DNA from: Limnomonas spitsbergensis
Taxonomy: Eukaryota > Chlorophyta > Chlorophyceae > Chlamydomonadales
Direction of reading: 5' to 3'
Assembly (NCBI GenBank): GCA_037349105.1
Contig: JAYJMM010000080.1
Location: 1,178,001 to 1,242,000, forward strand
Length of the DNA: 64,000 bases
The position numbers and the translations under genes are program-made. The notes beneath the pieces are model-generated. The model saw nothing but the letters and a program-made list of their open reading frames with translations, searched no databases and had not been told where the DNA came from. Below, piece after piece: positions 48,401-57,750 of this stretch. The stretch's first letter is position 1, and each line of letters opens with the position of its first letter.

Positions 48401-51400
48401 AGCAGGGAGAGGGGAGGAGGGCGGTCAAGGGACGGGGAGGGACGGGCTCTTTGGACCGCAACCCTGTCCAGCCGTGCGTTGGGCCCTTTCGCGCGCCTTC
48501 TTGAGGCCCTGGTTTAGATTTGATGGAGGAGCAGGGAGAGGGGGGGAGGGCGGTCAAGGGACGGAGAGGGACTGGCTCTTTGTGCCGCCACCCTGGCCAG
48601 CCATGCGCCGGGCCCTTTCGCGCGCTTTCTTGCGCCCATGTCTTGATCTGGTGGGGGAGCAGGGAGAGGGGGGGAGGGCGGTCAAGGGACGGGGAGGGAC
48701 TGATTCTTTGTATCGGCACCCTGGCCAGCCATACGTTGGGCCCTTTTGCGCGCTTTCTTGAGACCCTGGTTTGGATTTGATAGGGGACAAGGAGAGGTGG
48801 GGAGGGCAGTCAAGGGAGGGGGTGGGACGGGATCTTTGTACCGTCTTGCAACCATGTCTGGATTCGATAGGGGTCGAGGAGAGGGGTGGAGGTCGGTCAA
48901 GGGACGGGACAAGCCAAGACCTTGTTGGCAGCTGAGGCAGCCACGCAAGTTCCGCTCTTCCAGCAGGGATTCCACACTTCCGGCAAGGGTTCAACACTTC
49001 CAGCATCATAGGCCCATACAGGGGCTTGACTCAGGACAAAGAAAAGGAAGAGAAGCCCCCCCCCCCCACGCTGCCCCTGCCCTCCCCCCTCTGCTTCTTG
49101 CACACGCTCTCTTCCCCCTTCCCCCCCCCCCACACACACGCACTGCCACTGCCCTTGCCACTCCTGCTTCAAAGGCGTAATTTCCCCTCATGCCTCCCCC
49201 CTCCCTCGCATCCTCCACACAAACCTCCACACTGTCACACACACCTTGGCTTCTCCTTCATTGCCACCTCCTCGTTCTCTCCCCCTTCAACCCCCAGAAG
49301 AAACGTCATCCTCTCCCCCCCTCCTACACACCTGGGCTTCTTCCTCATTGCCTCCTCGTGCTCCCCCTCCTCTTGCAGGGCCCGCTGCAACCGGTACGAA
49401 AAGTCCTCAACTGCAAACCGCTCGTACGCGACATTGTCTAACCTCTCATCCTCATCTGCCTCAGGGTCAGCAGCAGCAGCCTGCACATGAACACGTGATG
49501 TTGACGCTGGGCAAAGAGAGGGCAATAGGGCATCAGAGGTAAACAGGTCTTTGTAGGTCGGAAGAGGACATTCTCCAGCAGAGGAGTGACTGGGGTGAAT
49601 GAAGGTTTTTTGCGGGCTTAGGGTGTATGGGCCAGTCAAGACTGCCTGACTGCCTTTCCTAAAGTGCAAATGATTTATTTCAATGCTCTGCCCTCGGTGG
49701 GGCAGAGTCCAGACCCATACTCTCCATTCCCAACTGGAAGCTCGCATCTCCATTCCCAACTGGAAGCTGGCATCTATGTTCGATCCTTTTCATTATAATG
49801 CAATTATCACACCCCGCAGAGAAGTGCTTTGCTTTCGCTCGTAAACACACTGGTTCTCTGCCCGGGAATGACTGGAATTACGAGCAAATACAGGTGAGGT
49901 GATAAAGGGAACAGCGTTAGGTTCTAATGCATTAGAGGGTTTCAGGGTCCGGAGGGGCTCCAGCCGAGGAAGAGTGACGGACTTCTTAGGAATGCGTATA
50001 GCAAAGCACATGTACCGTCAGAGGCGTTAAGAGGTAGACCGGAGTCGTTTCAAAGACGAGAGGCAGTATGATGAAGTTTAAACCAGGAGGACGCTTCAGG
50101 CGCCGTAAGGCCATCACAGGCGGGTTATGAAACACAGACATCAAGAGGGCATCGAGGTCATCAGACGGCGTTATGATGAAGTTAGAAAATATGATGGTAG
50201 CGGGCTGATTATCATGGAAGGCATGAAGAGGATGATAGGCGGCGTGACACCGTGAAGCGTTTCGTTCATTGTGTAGAGCTTGAGCTAAACATCCAGGGGG
50301 ATCTTCAGGCGATGAACAAAGAGACACCCAAGGAGATACCAAGCGCTGTAAGAAGGCGAGCAAGCGGCCTGGAAAACATTGAGATTTGGGCCTGAAAAGC
50401 ATGAAACCGTGCCGTTTTAATTCAAGCCCGCGTGGACAAACCCACGTTTTCATCCTCGTCATCGTCATCTTCATCCTCGTCGGATGACGACGAAGAGCTG
50501 GCAGCGCCGGCACCTCTGCCGCCATAGTTGAAACCCACGGCGCTGAAAGCACCTGTGGCCGGCAGCGAGTGGAGAATTAAATAAATTAGTGTATTGCATG
50601 TGGCCGGCAGCAAGTGAAGAATAAACAAATACTAGTGAATCGCCTGAGGCCGGCGACATGCGAGGACTTCAATAAATTAGTGAATTGCTCGTGACAATCG
50701 TGCCTCCCCTCCCCTCAAATGATGTCGTTTGGGATTTGAGGTAGTGAATTGTTGGTGGATGTACCTTACCTCATCCTCAAAATAATGTTGTTTGGGGATA
50801 GGAGGGATTCCCAAAAACATTTGCAAAATCTTCAGCAGCAGCTTTCAGTCAGAAATGTAGAGTTTTTTGTTGACCGATGGGGCAGCTTTAAAAAAAAACT
50901 ACTTTCACCCCCCAAGGAATACAATTCAAATATATATGGGTTTCCAGGATTAAAGACATGCAGTCTAATGGCATTGTTACATTACTTGAAGTTATGAACT
51001 GCCTTAAAGGAGATTTAAGACACGCCATGTAGAAACAGGGGGTAAAACCCATGCGTTGGAAGCACATGTGACCGGCAGCAAGTCGTTAAGTGAATAACGG
51101 CAAATAAATAAACCCAGGCACATATTGTAACACCACCACGCTGGAAGCAAATGTGGGGGCTGGCCACGAATAAGTAATTGAGCAGTGTTTTCCCCCTTCA
51201 AAATATGCAATTAATTAAAAAAAGCCCGAGGTGTGAAAAAGTGTGGATGGCGCGGCGAAGCCGCGCAGGGGGGTGCGGGGGGATCCCCCCCGCCTGGGGG
51301 CCCGGGGGCCAGCGGCCCCCGGTGGGGGTTTGGGGGCGAAGCTCCCCAAAGTTCAGACACAGTGTGTGGTTTCAACTCGAGATTCCTGTCCCGAATCTGT

Positions 51401-54400
51401 TGTAATTTAACTGTGTTAGTCCATTCAGTCCATGTTATGAGTACCGATGTTCGAGTCAAAAACTCTGTAACTGGCCTCAAAGGCACTCAAGCCTACAAAC
51501 TGAAAATAAAGTCGAAAGTCAACATCAGCAAAGGCGGCAAAGCCAATATTCATGAGAGGCAAGTTCTGGCCAAGTCAGGGAGTTCCCAATACGGTATGCA
51601 GAAAAGAGATACCGGTAGTCTGGTACGCAAAGGATCATATGTTCAGAGGATGAGACATGCAGATAATCTCTGACTACCTAGACTGGTAGCGCCCCCTCTT
51701 TGTGGCTGTATCCACCCAGTGCTGAATGGCCTCGGCAAAGGGAAAGGTGGCCAAACTAAGTGTGCCACACAGGAACAGCCGCAGTGCATCACTCAAGTGA
51801 GGGTTGATCAGCCGGCTCCGCTGGTCGTTATTGACAAACTTGAGGCCTGAGAAAGTCCTCTCGTCCTCAGCTGATGTTGGCACCACATTAATGGCTAGGT
51901 CTGCCTCTACCGCCGGTGGCCCTGCCTCTGCTGGCCCAACCGCTGGTGGCCCTGCCTCTCCCGGCCCAACCGCTGGTGGTTTCCTCTCCCGGCCCAACCG
52001 CTGATGGCCCTGCCTCTCCCGGCCCAACCACTGATGGCCCTGCCTCTCCCGGCCCAACCGCTGATGGCCCTGCCTCTCCCGGCCCAACCACTGATGGCCC
52101 TGCCTCTCCCGGCCCAACCGCTGGTGGTTTCCTCTCCCGGCCCAACCGCTGATGGCCCTGCCTCTCCCGGCCCAACCACTGATGGCCCTGCCTCTCCCGG
52201 CCCAACCGCTGATGGCCCTGCCTCTCCCGGCTCAACCGCTGATGGCCCATGCCTTGCTGCAATCTTTGGAATCCCCTTAGGGCGCCCAGGCCTTTTCACC
52301 CCATGCCCATGTCTAGAAGTGAGGGCTGTGACTGATGGACGGAAAGAAAGCTTAGAATGCCTGCTTGGCGAGGAGAAGTGGCCCTCGAGAGATCGGTTTC
52401 ATCCTTTCGACGCTTCACGGGCCGCCTGGAATGACTAGAATCAGTAGATGATGTAGACATATTAAATCGATAGTGTTTCGATGATGCGGAGATAGAGGCG
52501 GCACCGAACAGTGATTGCGAGCGACTCCGGAGCGAGCTACAGGCGTACAGCCGCTGCGCAGCTGCGAAAAGCCCCTGGGCCAATGTTTCAGTCAGGCTTT
52601 TTTCCTCAAAATATTATTGATAAAAAAATCCCAATTATCGCCTGAGGCCATTTATGGCCTAAACAAAAAAACTGTAATTGAGTGGAGAACAAAGAAATAA
52701 ATGGAAGCATTGGGGCTTGGATTCAGAGAGCCTGCCATCCAGTGGGGGATAGCCAGGGCAGATGACTTATATAATAAATAAATGATTTATATGATAAGTA
52801 AATGAAGCCCTTGGAGCGCAAATCAAGGGTAGCCTCCCATCCAGAGAAGGAAAGCGAGGGTAGAGAATTTATATAATAAATATACGAAGCCCTTGGCGCG
52901 CTAATGAAGGGAAGCCTCCCACGCAGTGGAGGATGCCGCAGGTACATCATTCATCTATCTACAACATCATTAAATACAGTAGCTTTCCCCGGATATCGTA
53001 ACAACTAATGAATTACTTATATGCTGCCCTCGGGCCGCAAAATCGACCCCAACTCGCGATTTCTAACTGGAGCGGAGCGTCGACGCTCGCTTGTGTGTAT
53101 TTGCATGCATCCTGCACGCCCGTTATCGACCTCAATTACGAGGGAACGTTAAGCCTGACCTCAGCACCAGTTATAGATTCCTACACAAGGACCCCTCAAA
53201 GGGACCCACGTGTTTTAATATGGAGAAGGTCGGTTTTTATTCAAGCCCCAAACCCTGGATTACAGTACTACCCCCAAATCCTGATGTTTTCAACCCCTGA
53301 ACCCTGGATTACAGAATTCGCCCCCCCCCCACCCCACCCAACCCTAGTTAATTAACCCCACAAAGTAAGGTTTCCAAAATCCATGATCCTACACTAATCG
53401 CTACCCGGCCTGACCTTTTCCCTAAGGGGAATGAATAAAGGATGCGACAGTCGATAAGGCAGCAGAGAAAATTAGCATGACCGGCGGAGCTCATATTGAT
53501 GTTTGAGCGCACCAGCTGTAGTGGTTGAGATTGTGCAAGGCATGGGCTGCGGGTGGTTGCCTGTAGCCGCCATGCTGATTGCAGCCGCTCTGGCTGCAGC
53601 CCGGATCTCCAAGCTCTTTGCGGTGGCGACCTCCAGGCCCTGTCGCTCTGACAGCCCTCGGGCAGTGGAGTGAACCAGGTCACGGTAGCTCTCAAATAAA
53701 AGGATCTGAAGGGGGGGGGGAAAGGACCCCATGAGGGAAGCTTTGCCCAGCTTGGGCTGCATGGCATGCATGGCACCAGTAGCTCACAAACACGATGACC
53801 TGAAATTCTGAGGGGTTAAGGGTTTAGGTCTTAAGGTTGAGGATCTGAGGAAGGGGGGGGGAGGGGAGCCCTTGAAGGAAGCTTTGCCCAGCTGGTGCTG
53901 CATGGCATGGATGTGCATTCAAGAAAGTAGCTCACATACAAGAGGATCTGAAATTCTGAAGGGGGGGATGGGGGCCCATGAGAAAAGTGATGCCCGGTCA
54001 GGGCTGCATGGACAGGCATGAGCATGCATAGCACCAGCACTTTCAAACAGGAGGACTTAAAGGAGAAGGAAGGGGAGCCCATGGGATAGGTGAAGCTCGT
54101 CTCGGAATACATAGCCTGCATGGGACTGCATGGAAACACATGGCACCTTGATAATGTATGGCTATGGGCGAATACAGCATTGTGTCTACAAGCGCCGTGG
54201 TCCTTGGGGCCACGCGCACCATGGACATGCTAGGCAACAGGAAACTCCCTGACTGCATTAGCAATAGCAACATTGCATGGCGACCCCAAATGACAGGACT
54301 GCATAGCAGCCCCACATGGCAGCATTGCATGGTAGCCCCACATTTCAGCACTGCATGGTAGCCCCACATGGCAGCACTGCATGGCAGCCCCACATGGCAG

Positions 54401-56497
54401 CACTGCATGGTAGCCCCACATAAAAGCAGCACTGCATGGTAGCCCCACATAGCAGCACTGCATGGCAGCCCCACATGAAAGCAGCACTGCATGGCGACCC
54501 GACATGGCAGCACTGCATGGCAGCCCCACATGGCAGCACTGCATGGCAGCCCCACATAGCAGCAATGCATGGCAGCCCCACATAAAAGCAGCACTGCATG
54601 GCAACCCCACATAGAAGCAGCACTGCATGGTGACCCCATATGGTAGCACTGCATGGTAGCCCCACATAGCAGCAATGCATGGCAGCCCCACATAGAAGCA
54701 GCACTGCATGGCGACCCCATATGGTAGCACTGCATGGTAGCCCCACATGGCAGCACTGCATCGCAGCCACACATGGTAGCAATGCATGGCAGCCCAACAT
54801 AGAAGCAGCACTGCATGGCGACCCCATATGGTAGCACTGCATGGTAGCCCCACATAGCAGCAATGCATGGCAGCCCCACATAAAAGCAGCACTGCATGGC
54901 GACCCCATATGGTAGCACTGCATGGCAGCCCCACATAGAAGCAGCATTGCATGGCGACCCCATATGGTAGCATTGCATGGTAGCCCCACATGGCAGCACT
55001 GCATGGTAGCCCCACATAGCAGCACTGCATGGTAGCCCCACATGGCAGCACTGCATGGTAGCCCCACATGGCAGCACTGCATGGTAGCCCCACATGGCAG
55101 CACTGCATGGTAGCCCCACATAGCAGCACTGCATGGTAGCCCCACATGGCAGCACTGCATGGTAGCCCCACATAGCAGCACTGCATGGTAGCCCCACATG
55201 GCAGCACTGCATGGTATCCCCACATAGCAGCACTGCATGGTAGCCCCACATAGCAGCACTGCATGGTAGCCTCCACATAGCAGCACTGCATGGTAGCCCC
55301 ACATGGCAGCACTGCATGGTAGCCCCACATGGCAGCACTGCATGGTAGCCCCACATGGCAGCACTGCATGGTAGCCCCACATAGCAGCACTGCATGGTAG
55401 CCCCACATAGCAGCACTGCATGGTAGCCCCACATAGCAGCACTGCATGGTAGCCCCACGTAGCAGCACTGCATGGTAGCCCCACATAGCAGCACTGCATG
55501 GTAGCCTCCACGTAGCAGCACTGCATGGTAGCCCCACATGGCAGCACTGCATGGTAGCCCCACATGGCAGCACTGCATGGTAGCCCCACATGGCAGCACT
55601 GCATGGTAGCCCCACATGGCAGCACTGCATGGTAGCCCCACATAGCAGCACTGCATGGTAGCCCCACATGGCAGCAATGCATGGCAGCCCCACATGGCAG
55701 CACTGCATGGCGACCCGACATGGCAGCACTGCATGACAGTCCCTCATGACAGCACTGCATGGCAGCCCCACATGGCAGCTCTGTATGGTAGCCCCGCATG
55801 GCATTCCTGCATTGCAGCTCAGCCTGGAAGCCTCGCATGGCGGCCTGGCATGGCAGCCGCGCATAACAGCTCAGCTCCGCATGCCAGCCTGGAGTTAACA
55901 CTTGCAAACACCCAACGCCCACAAACCTGTTGCAGCTTTTCCTCCTCCGTTGTTTTCTGCTTCTTCACAGCCGTCTCGGCGTCGTAATCGCGGTACATGT
56001 CAAGCAGGGCCCGGCCGTCGAAGCGGTCGATCATGACATCGGGCTGCGCGCTCCAAGGGATGAGACCGTCACCTTTGACAGAGGCGTGGAACTGTTCGGC
56101 GCCCTTGTAGAGCTTGACAGAGCGGCCGTCCAGCGACAGGAGGTTGAGGGGATGATCGGCCTGTGGTGGCACAGGCGAGGGGAATTGCAGATAGGCAAGC
56201 AGGAAGACAGCAGCATCAGGACAGATACATGTCAATGTAAGGGTGGGATGGAGCAGAGCAGCTCTGTCATGTTTGCTCCCGATGCCAAGCCAGTCGGGAG
56301 CATGGCGCAAGCTACGCGCAGGTACCTGCATATCGCATGTGCGATGGCCATGAAGCGAGCGATATTTCCTATTTTAAAAGGACGCGTACCTGCTGGTTAT
56401 GCACCTCCGCTCTGCGCTCGTTCCGTCTAACATTTTCCGTCTCATGCTTTTTGAGGGCCTTGACGTGTTCCCGCGCTTCGTGATAGTAATTCGCCAT
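42436..56497 (-). CDS. CLASRP: CLASRP/SWAP-N type SR-rich splicing regulator, 11 exons
   Basis: Minus-strand exons 56497-56405, 56160-55927, 53705-53513, 50552-50446, 49480-49332, 48390-48259, 47411-47277, 45637-45539, 44136-43740, 43501-43397, 42510-42436; all GT-AG, phases agree, 1719 bases (572 residues). The order follows the CLASRP plan: N-terminal YYHEAREHVKALKKHE; the DRY_EERY-like core with GRSVKLYKG, IPWSAQPDVMIDRFDGRALLD (D76, D79); ESYRDLVHSTARGLSE; an AVGFNYGG linker before an acidic Ser/Asp/Glu run (~190-209); a helical segment; a basic RHGRKKARERARR stretch; an RS domain (~385-470, many RS/SR pairs); then TPQERLKRIMAAQL and a charged C-terminus. Such proteins act in the nucleus on alternative splicing with CLK kinases. 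Exon 7 has a second possible donor near 47229, and exon 8 could be skipped without shifting the frame. Introns carry a 26-bp minisatellite, a hAT remnant and many boundary echoes. Confidence 0.82.
43130..43390 (-). repeat. Echo copies of CLASRP exon 10 donor
   Basis: Decayed copies of the exon 10 end (CAGCTGACAAAGCAGGCGGG, then ATCAGACGCAG and donor) lie near 43265-43320 and 43150-43200. They keep CTGACAAGGCAGGCCGG and a CACTTGAAGTGG-like intron start. A CT dinucleotide run is at about 43124-43145. Confidence 0.75.
44186..44680 (+). repeat. GC-rich dispersed repeat, second copy
   Basis: Partner of 41515-41750, here with a longer middle part (about 44290-44480). It lies in the intron upstream of the RS-domain exon. 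Confidence 0.7.
44985..45045 (-). repeat. Echo copy of CLASRP exon 8 donor
   Basis: Minus strand reads LGMATMHGVE then GAGTGAG, a decayed copy of IGMATIHGVK and donor GTGAGTG at 45539/45538. Confidence 0.8.
45690..46380 (-). repeat. Echo copies of CLASRP exon 8 start and telomere-like runs
   Basis: Minus strand at about 46345-46275 reads ADNNSIKEALPVLDLTNLAR against DDNIIEALPDLIDPAR of the exon at 45637. Weaker copies lie near 46190 and 45980, and a repeated word ACATACGTCGAAAACGTGGAT occurs at about 46091 and 46163 (shown once, split by position). TTTAGGG/CAGGG-type runs fill 45690-45840. Confidence 0.75.
46404..46535. repeat. 6-bp microsatellite (CATGYY)n
   Basis: About 22 copies of CATGCC/CATGTC/CATGCT in CLASRP intron 7. 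Confidence 0.9.
47510..47605 (-). repeat. Echo copies of CLASRP exon 7 start
   Basis: At about 47570-47605 the minus strand repeats TCCACTNAGCGNGANGNGGG and CCTTGCCCC-like bases of the exon start at 47411. A weaker copy lies near 47510-47545. Confidence 0.7.
48110..48180 (-). repeat. Echo copy of CLASRP exon 6 donor
   Basis: Minus strand ATGGTACTGCAGTACAGTAA then CAGGTTGTTGG repeats ATGGTACAACAACGCAATAA then CAGGTATTGGG at 48259/48258. Confidence 0.8.
48440..48880 (-). repeat. Echo copies of CLASRP exon 6 start
   Basis: Four copies of the exon 6 start with its acceptor (CTCCCTGCTCCCCTATCAG then ATCAAGACATGGGCGCAAGA) lie about 110-120 bases apart upstream of the real exon at 48390: near 48520, 48645, 48780 and 48865. 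All keep the GGGCCC and CTGGCCAGGG words; frames are variably broken. This is one of the clearest echo arrays. Confidence 0.9.
49225..49315 (-). repeat. Echo copy of CLASRP exon 5 donor
   Basis: Plus-strand ACACCTTGGCTTCTCCTTCA at 49241 repeats ACACCTGGGCTTCTTCCTCA at the real donor (49328 onward), with the same CTCCTCGT continuation. Confidence 0.8.
50553..51160 (-). repeat. Echo copies of CLASRP exon 4 start
   Basis: The acceptor CTGCCGGCCACAG and exon start GTGCTTTCAGCGCCGTGGG (50552) are echoed near 50600, 50655, 51075 (reads GTGCTTCCAACGCATGGG) and 51145 (TTGCTTCCAGCGTGGTGG). GAATAAATTAGTGAAT-type words recur between them. Confidence 0.8.
51674..52460 (-). pseudogene. hAT-type transposase remnant with internal 30-bp minisatellite, in CLASRP intron 3
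   Basis: From an ATG at 52460 the minus strand reads a basic N-terminus (SRRPVKRRKDE), then after a frame change an AT-hook-like KRPGRPKG. Next come about ten 30-base units (GPGEAGP-type, 51905-52250) and finally PTSAEDERTFSGLKFVNN with RSRLINPHLSDALRLFL, the C-terminal dimerisation region of hAT transposases. The central catalytic part is absent and frames shift, so it is not functional; it may be an internally deleted copy. Confidence 0.7.
53755..54115 (-). repeat. Echo copies of CLASRP exon 3 start
   Basis: Three copies of the exon start (acceptor CTTCAG, then ATCCTTTTATTTGAGAGCTA at 53705) lie near 53800, 53950 and 54055. Minus-strand versions include CAGATCCTCTTGTATGTGAG and AAGTCCTCCTGTTTGAAAG. 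Flanking AAGCTTTGCCCAGCTNG and GGGGGG words recur with them. Confidence 0.85.
54276..55800. repeat. 26-bp minisatellite in CLASRP intron 2
   Basis: About 58 copies of a 26-base unit containing CATGGTAGCCCCACATGGCA then GCACTG. Variants include ACATAG for ACATGG, and longer units with AAAGCAGCAGC or AGAAGCAGC inserted in the 54420-54960 part. The minus strand has no stops in any frame, giving 525-563-codon meaningless ORFs. Confidence 0.95.
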
Positions 56498-57000
56498 TTA
56501 TTGCCGATGCTGACAGAGGCCATACGACAGCATGGGTGGTGGGAGCACTTCAAGAAAGAAAGAAAGAAAGAAAACGCCTGAGCGTGGCTTGAGGAATACG
56601 GGATTTTAAATGCCGTACACCGGGAGACAAAAAACCTGGTGGTTAAGGAGGGTCGTCAAGGGGTACCGGACAATAATGGGCAGGGGAGTTTTCCAGATGG
56701 CGACGCTGACGAAGGATGTTTATATGGCAGCGTATGGTATGCTTCGTGAGACGGCTGAGGACGGAGGAGATGTCGTGTTTGGAGACACCGAGCATGCTGA
56801 GGATTTTATCGGCAGGACGAAAGAGGAAGCCTGCGGTTCCCAGAAGGATGATATGTGTATGAGAAGAAGGAGGGGAAGGATGGGGGGGGGGATGGGGATG
56901 GGCACGGTCGGCGAAGGATCAGGGGGAAGGGCAGGATGGAGTGTCACGACGTATGACTGCACCGTGCGTTTGACTGCGCCAACTGCTTTTTCGGTTGGAA
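56498..57000. promoter_or_regulatory. Upstream region of the CLASRP-like gene with dispersed repeat
   Basis: The 5' region of the minus-strand gene. The dispersed repeat copy at 56552-56705 begins 55 bases from the start codon, so promoter or 5' UTR sequence may be donated by the repeat. No TATA-like element is clear. An ORF at 56610-57011 spans the repeat and has no recognised motif. Confidence 0.45.
56552..56705 (+). repeat. Dispersed ~150-bp repeat, copy 2
   Basis: Matches 1592-1740 at all but a handful of positions (for example GGGAGA for GGGCGA and TCAAGG for TCTTGG). Both copies start in the GAAA run and end near GGCGACG. Confidence 0.9.
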
Positions 57001-57750
57001 GTTGTGTGTGAACCTGAACAAGTGTGGGTGCCGTCTTAGAGGATCCCGAACTGGGTCCTTTACTTTTTCTTTCTTACCTTGATCTCACGGCCTTCAATAG
57101 ACTCTTAACGTTTCCAGCTATTGTCCCTGATTATCGATCTGCAAGTTAATCGTCAACCAAAGTCTTACTAAGGGGAAACTGGCGGAGCAGCTAGGCCAAC
57201 AGCGACCCTATAAGCATCAACAAGTCTCCTAATACGAAGCTGGCAGTGCATCTGGGCCAACAGTCGACTATCTGCAGCAATTAGAGTTATTCCTGCCTCT
57301 TAACAAGGCATATCTCCAGCCTTACATCTGGATATTACCACCAACCCACCATCACATCTCCAACCTACAGCCTTTCCTTTGGCTCCAAGTCGACCATCTG
57401 ATTTATCAGAGATATCTTCAGTCACCAGAAGTCGCCAAGCAAGCGACTCACCACAGCAGATCAACGGCCACAATCGCCCAAGATCGTCCCAGGAAACCTA
57501 TAAGTACCTCAAGAGTCGAGGCTTTACGAGATCTTGTCAACAGTATCGAAGAAGTCCAGGTGAAGTAGCAAGAGCTATCACCTGTTATCGAGCTGATTTC
57601 ACTGAGTTACAGCAGTGGATCGAGAAGCTCTTACTATAAGCTCTGTAAGAGTTTATTAGTACTTGTTTAAGAAAGAAAAAGTCCGATTAGGATCACCTCT
57701 AATCGACTGTGGCGGAAATCGTTCGTTCCAAGATCGATAAAACGGTGAAG
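57001..57750. other. Leader region of the Gag-like unit
   Basis: Contains an imperfect ~50-base tandem duplication (about 57175-57285; CTGGCGGAGCAGCTAGGCCA against CTGGCAGTGCATCTGGGCCA). There is also an ORF without an ATG (57379-57639) with no known motif. I could not find a 5' LTR or a tRNA primer-binding site that convinces me. Confidence 0.4.

Noticed and set aside
51233..51673. 146-codon Gly/Pro-rich ORF
   Set aside because: Begins inside a GC-rich palindromic repeat (51248-51360) in a CLASRP intron and shows no recognisable domain beyond it.
53472..53512. CLASRP exon 3 read through to a stop at 53472
   Set aside because: A GTGCGC donor at 53512 joins in phase to the AVGFNYGG exon, restoring the family's domain order.
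54043..55922. Three minus-strand open frames of 525-563 codons rich in His/Cys/Met
   Set aside because: Frame-independent translation of the 26-bp minisatellite; lies between two well-supported CLASRP exons.
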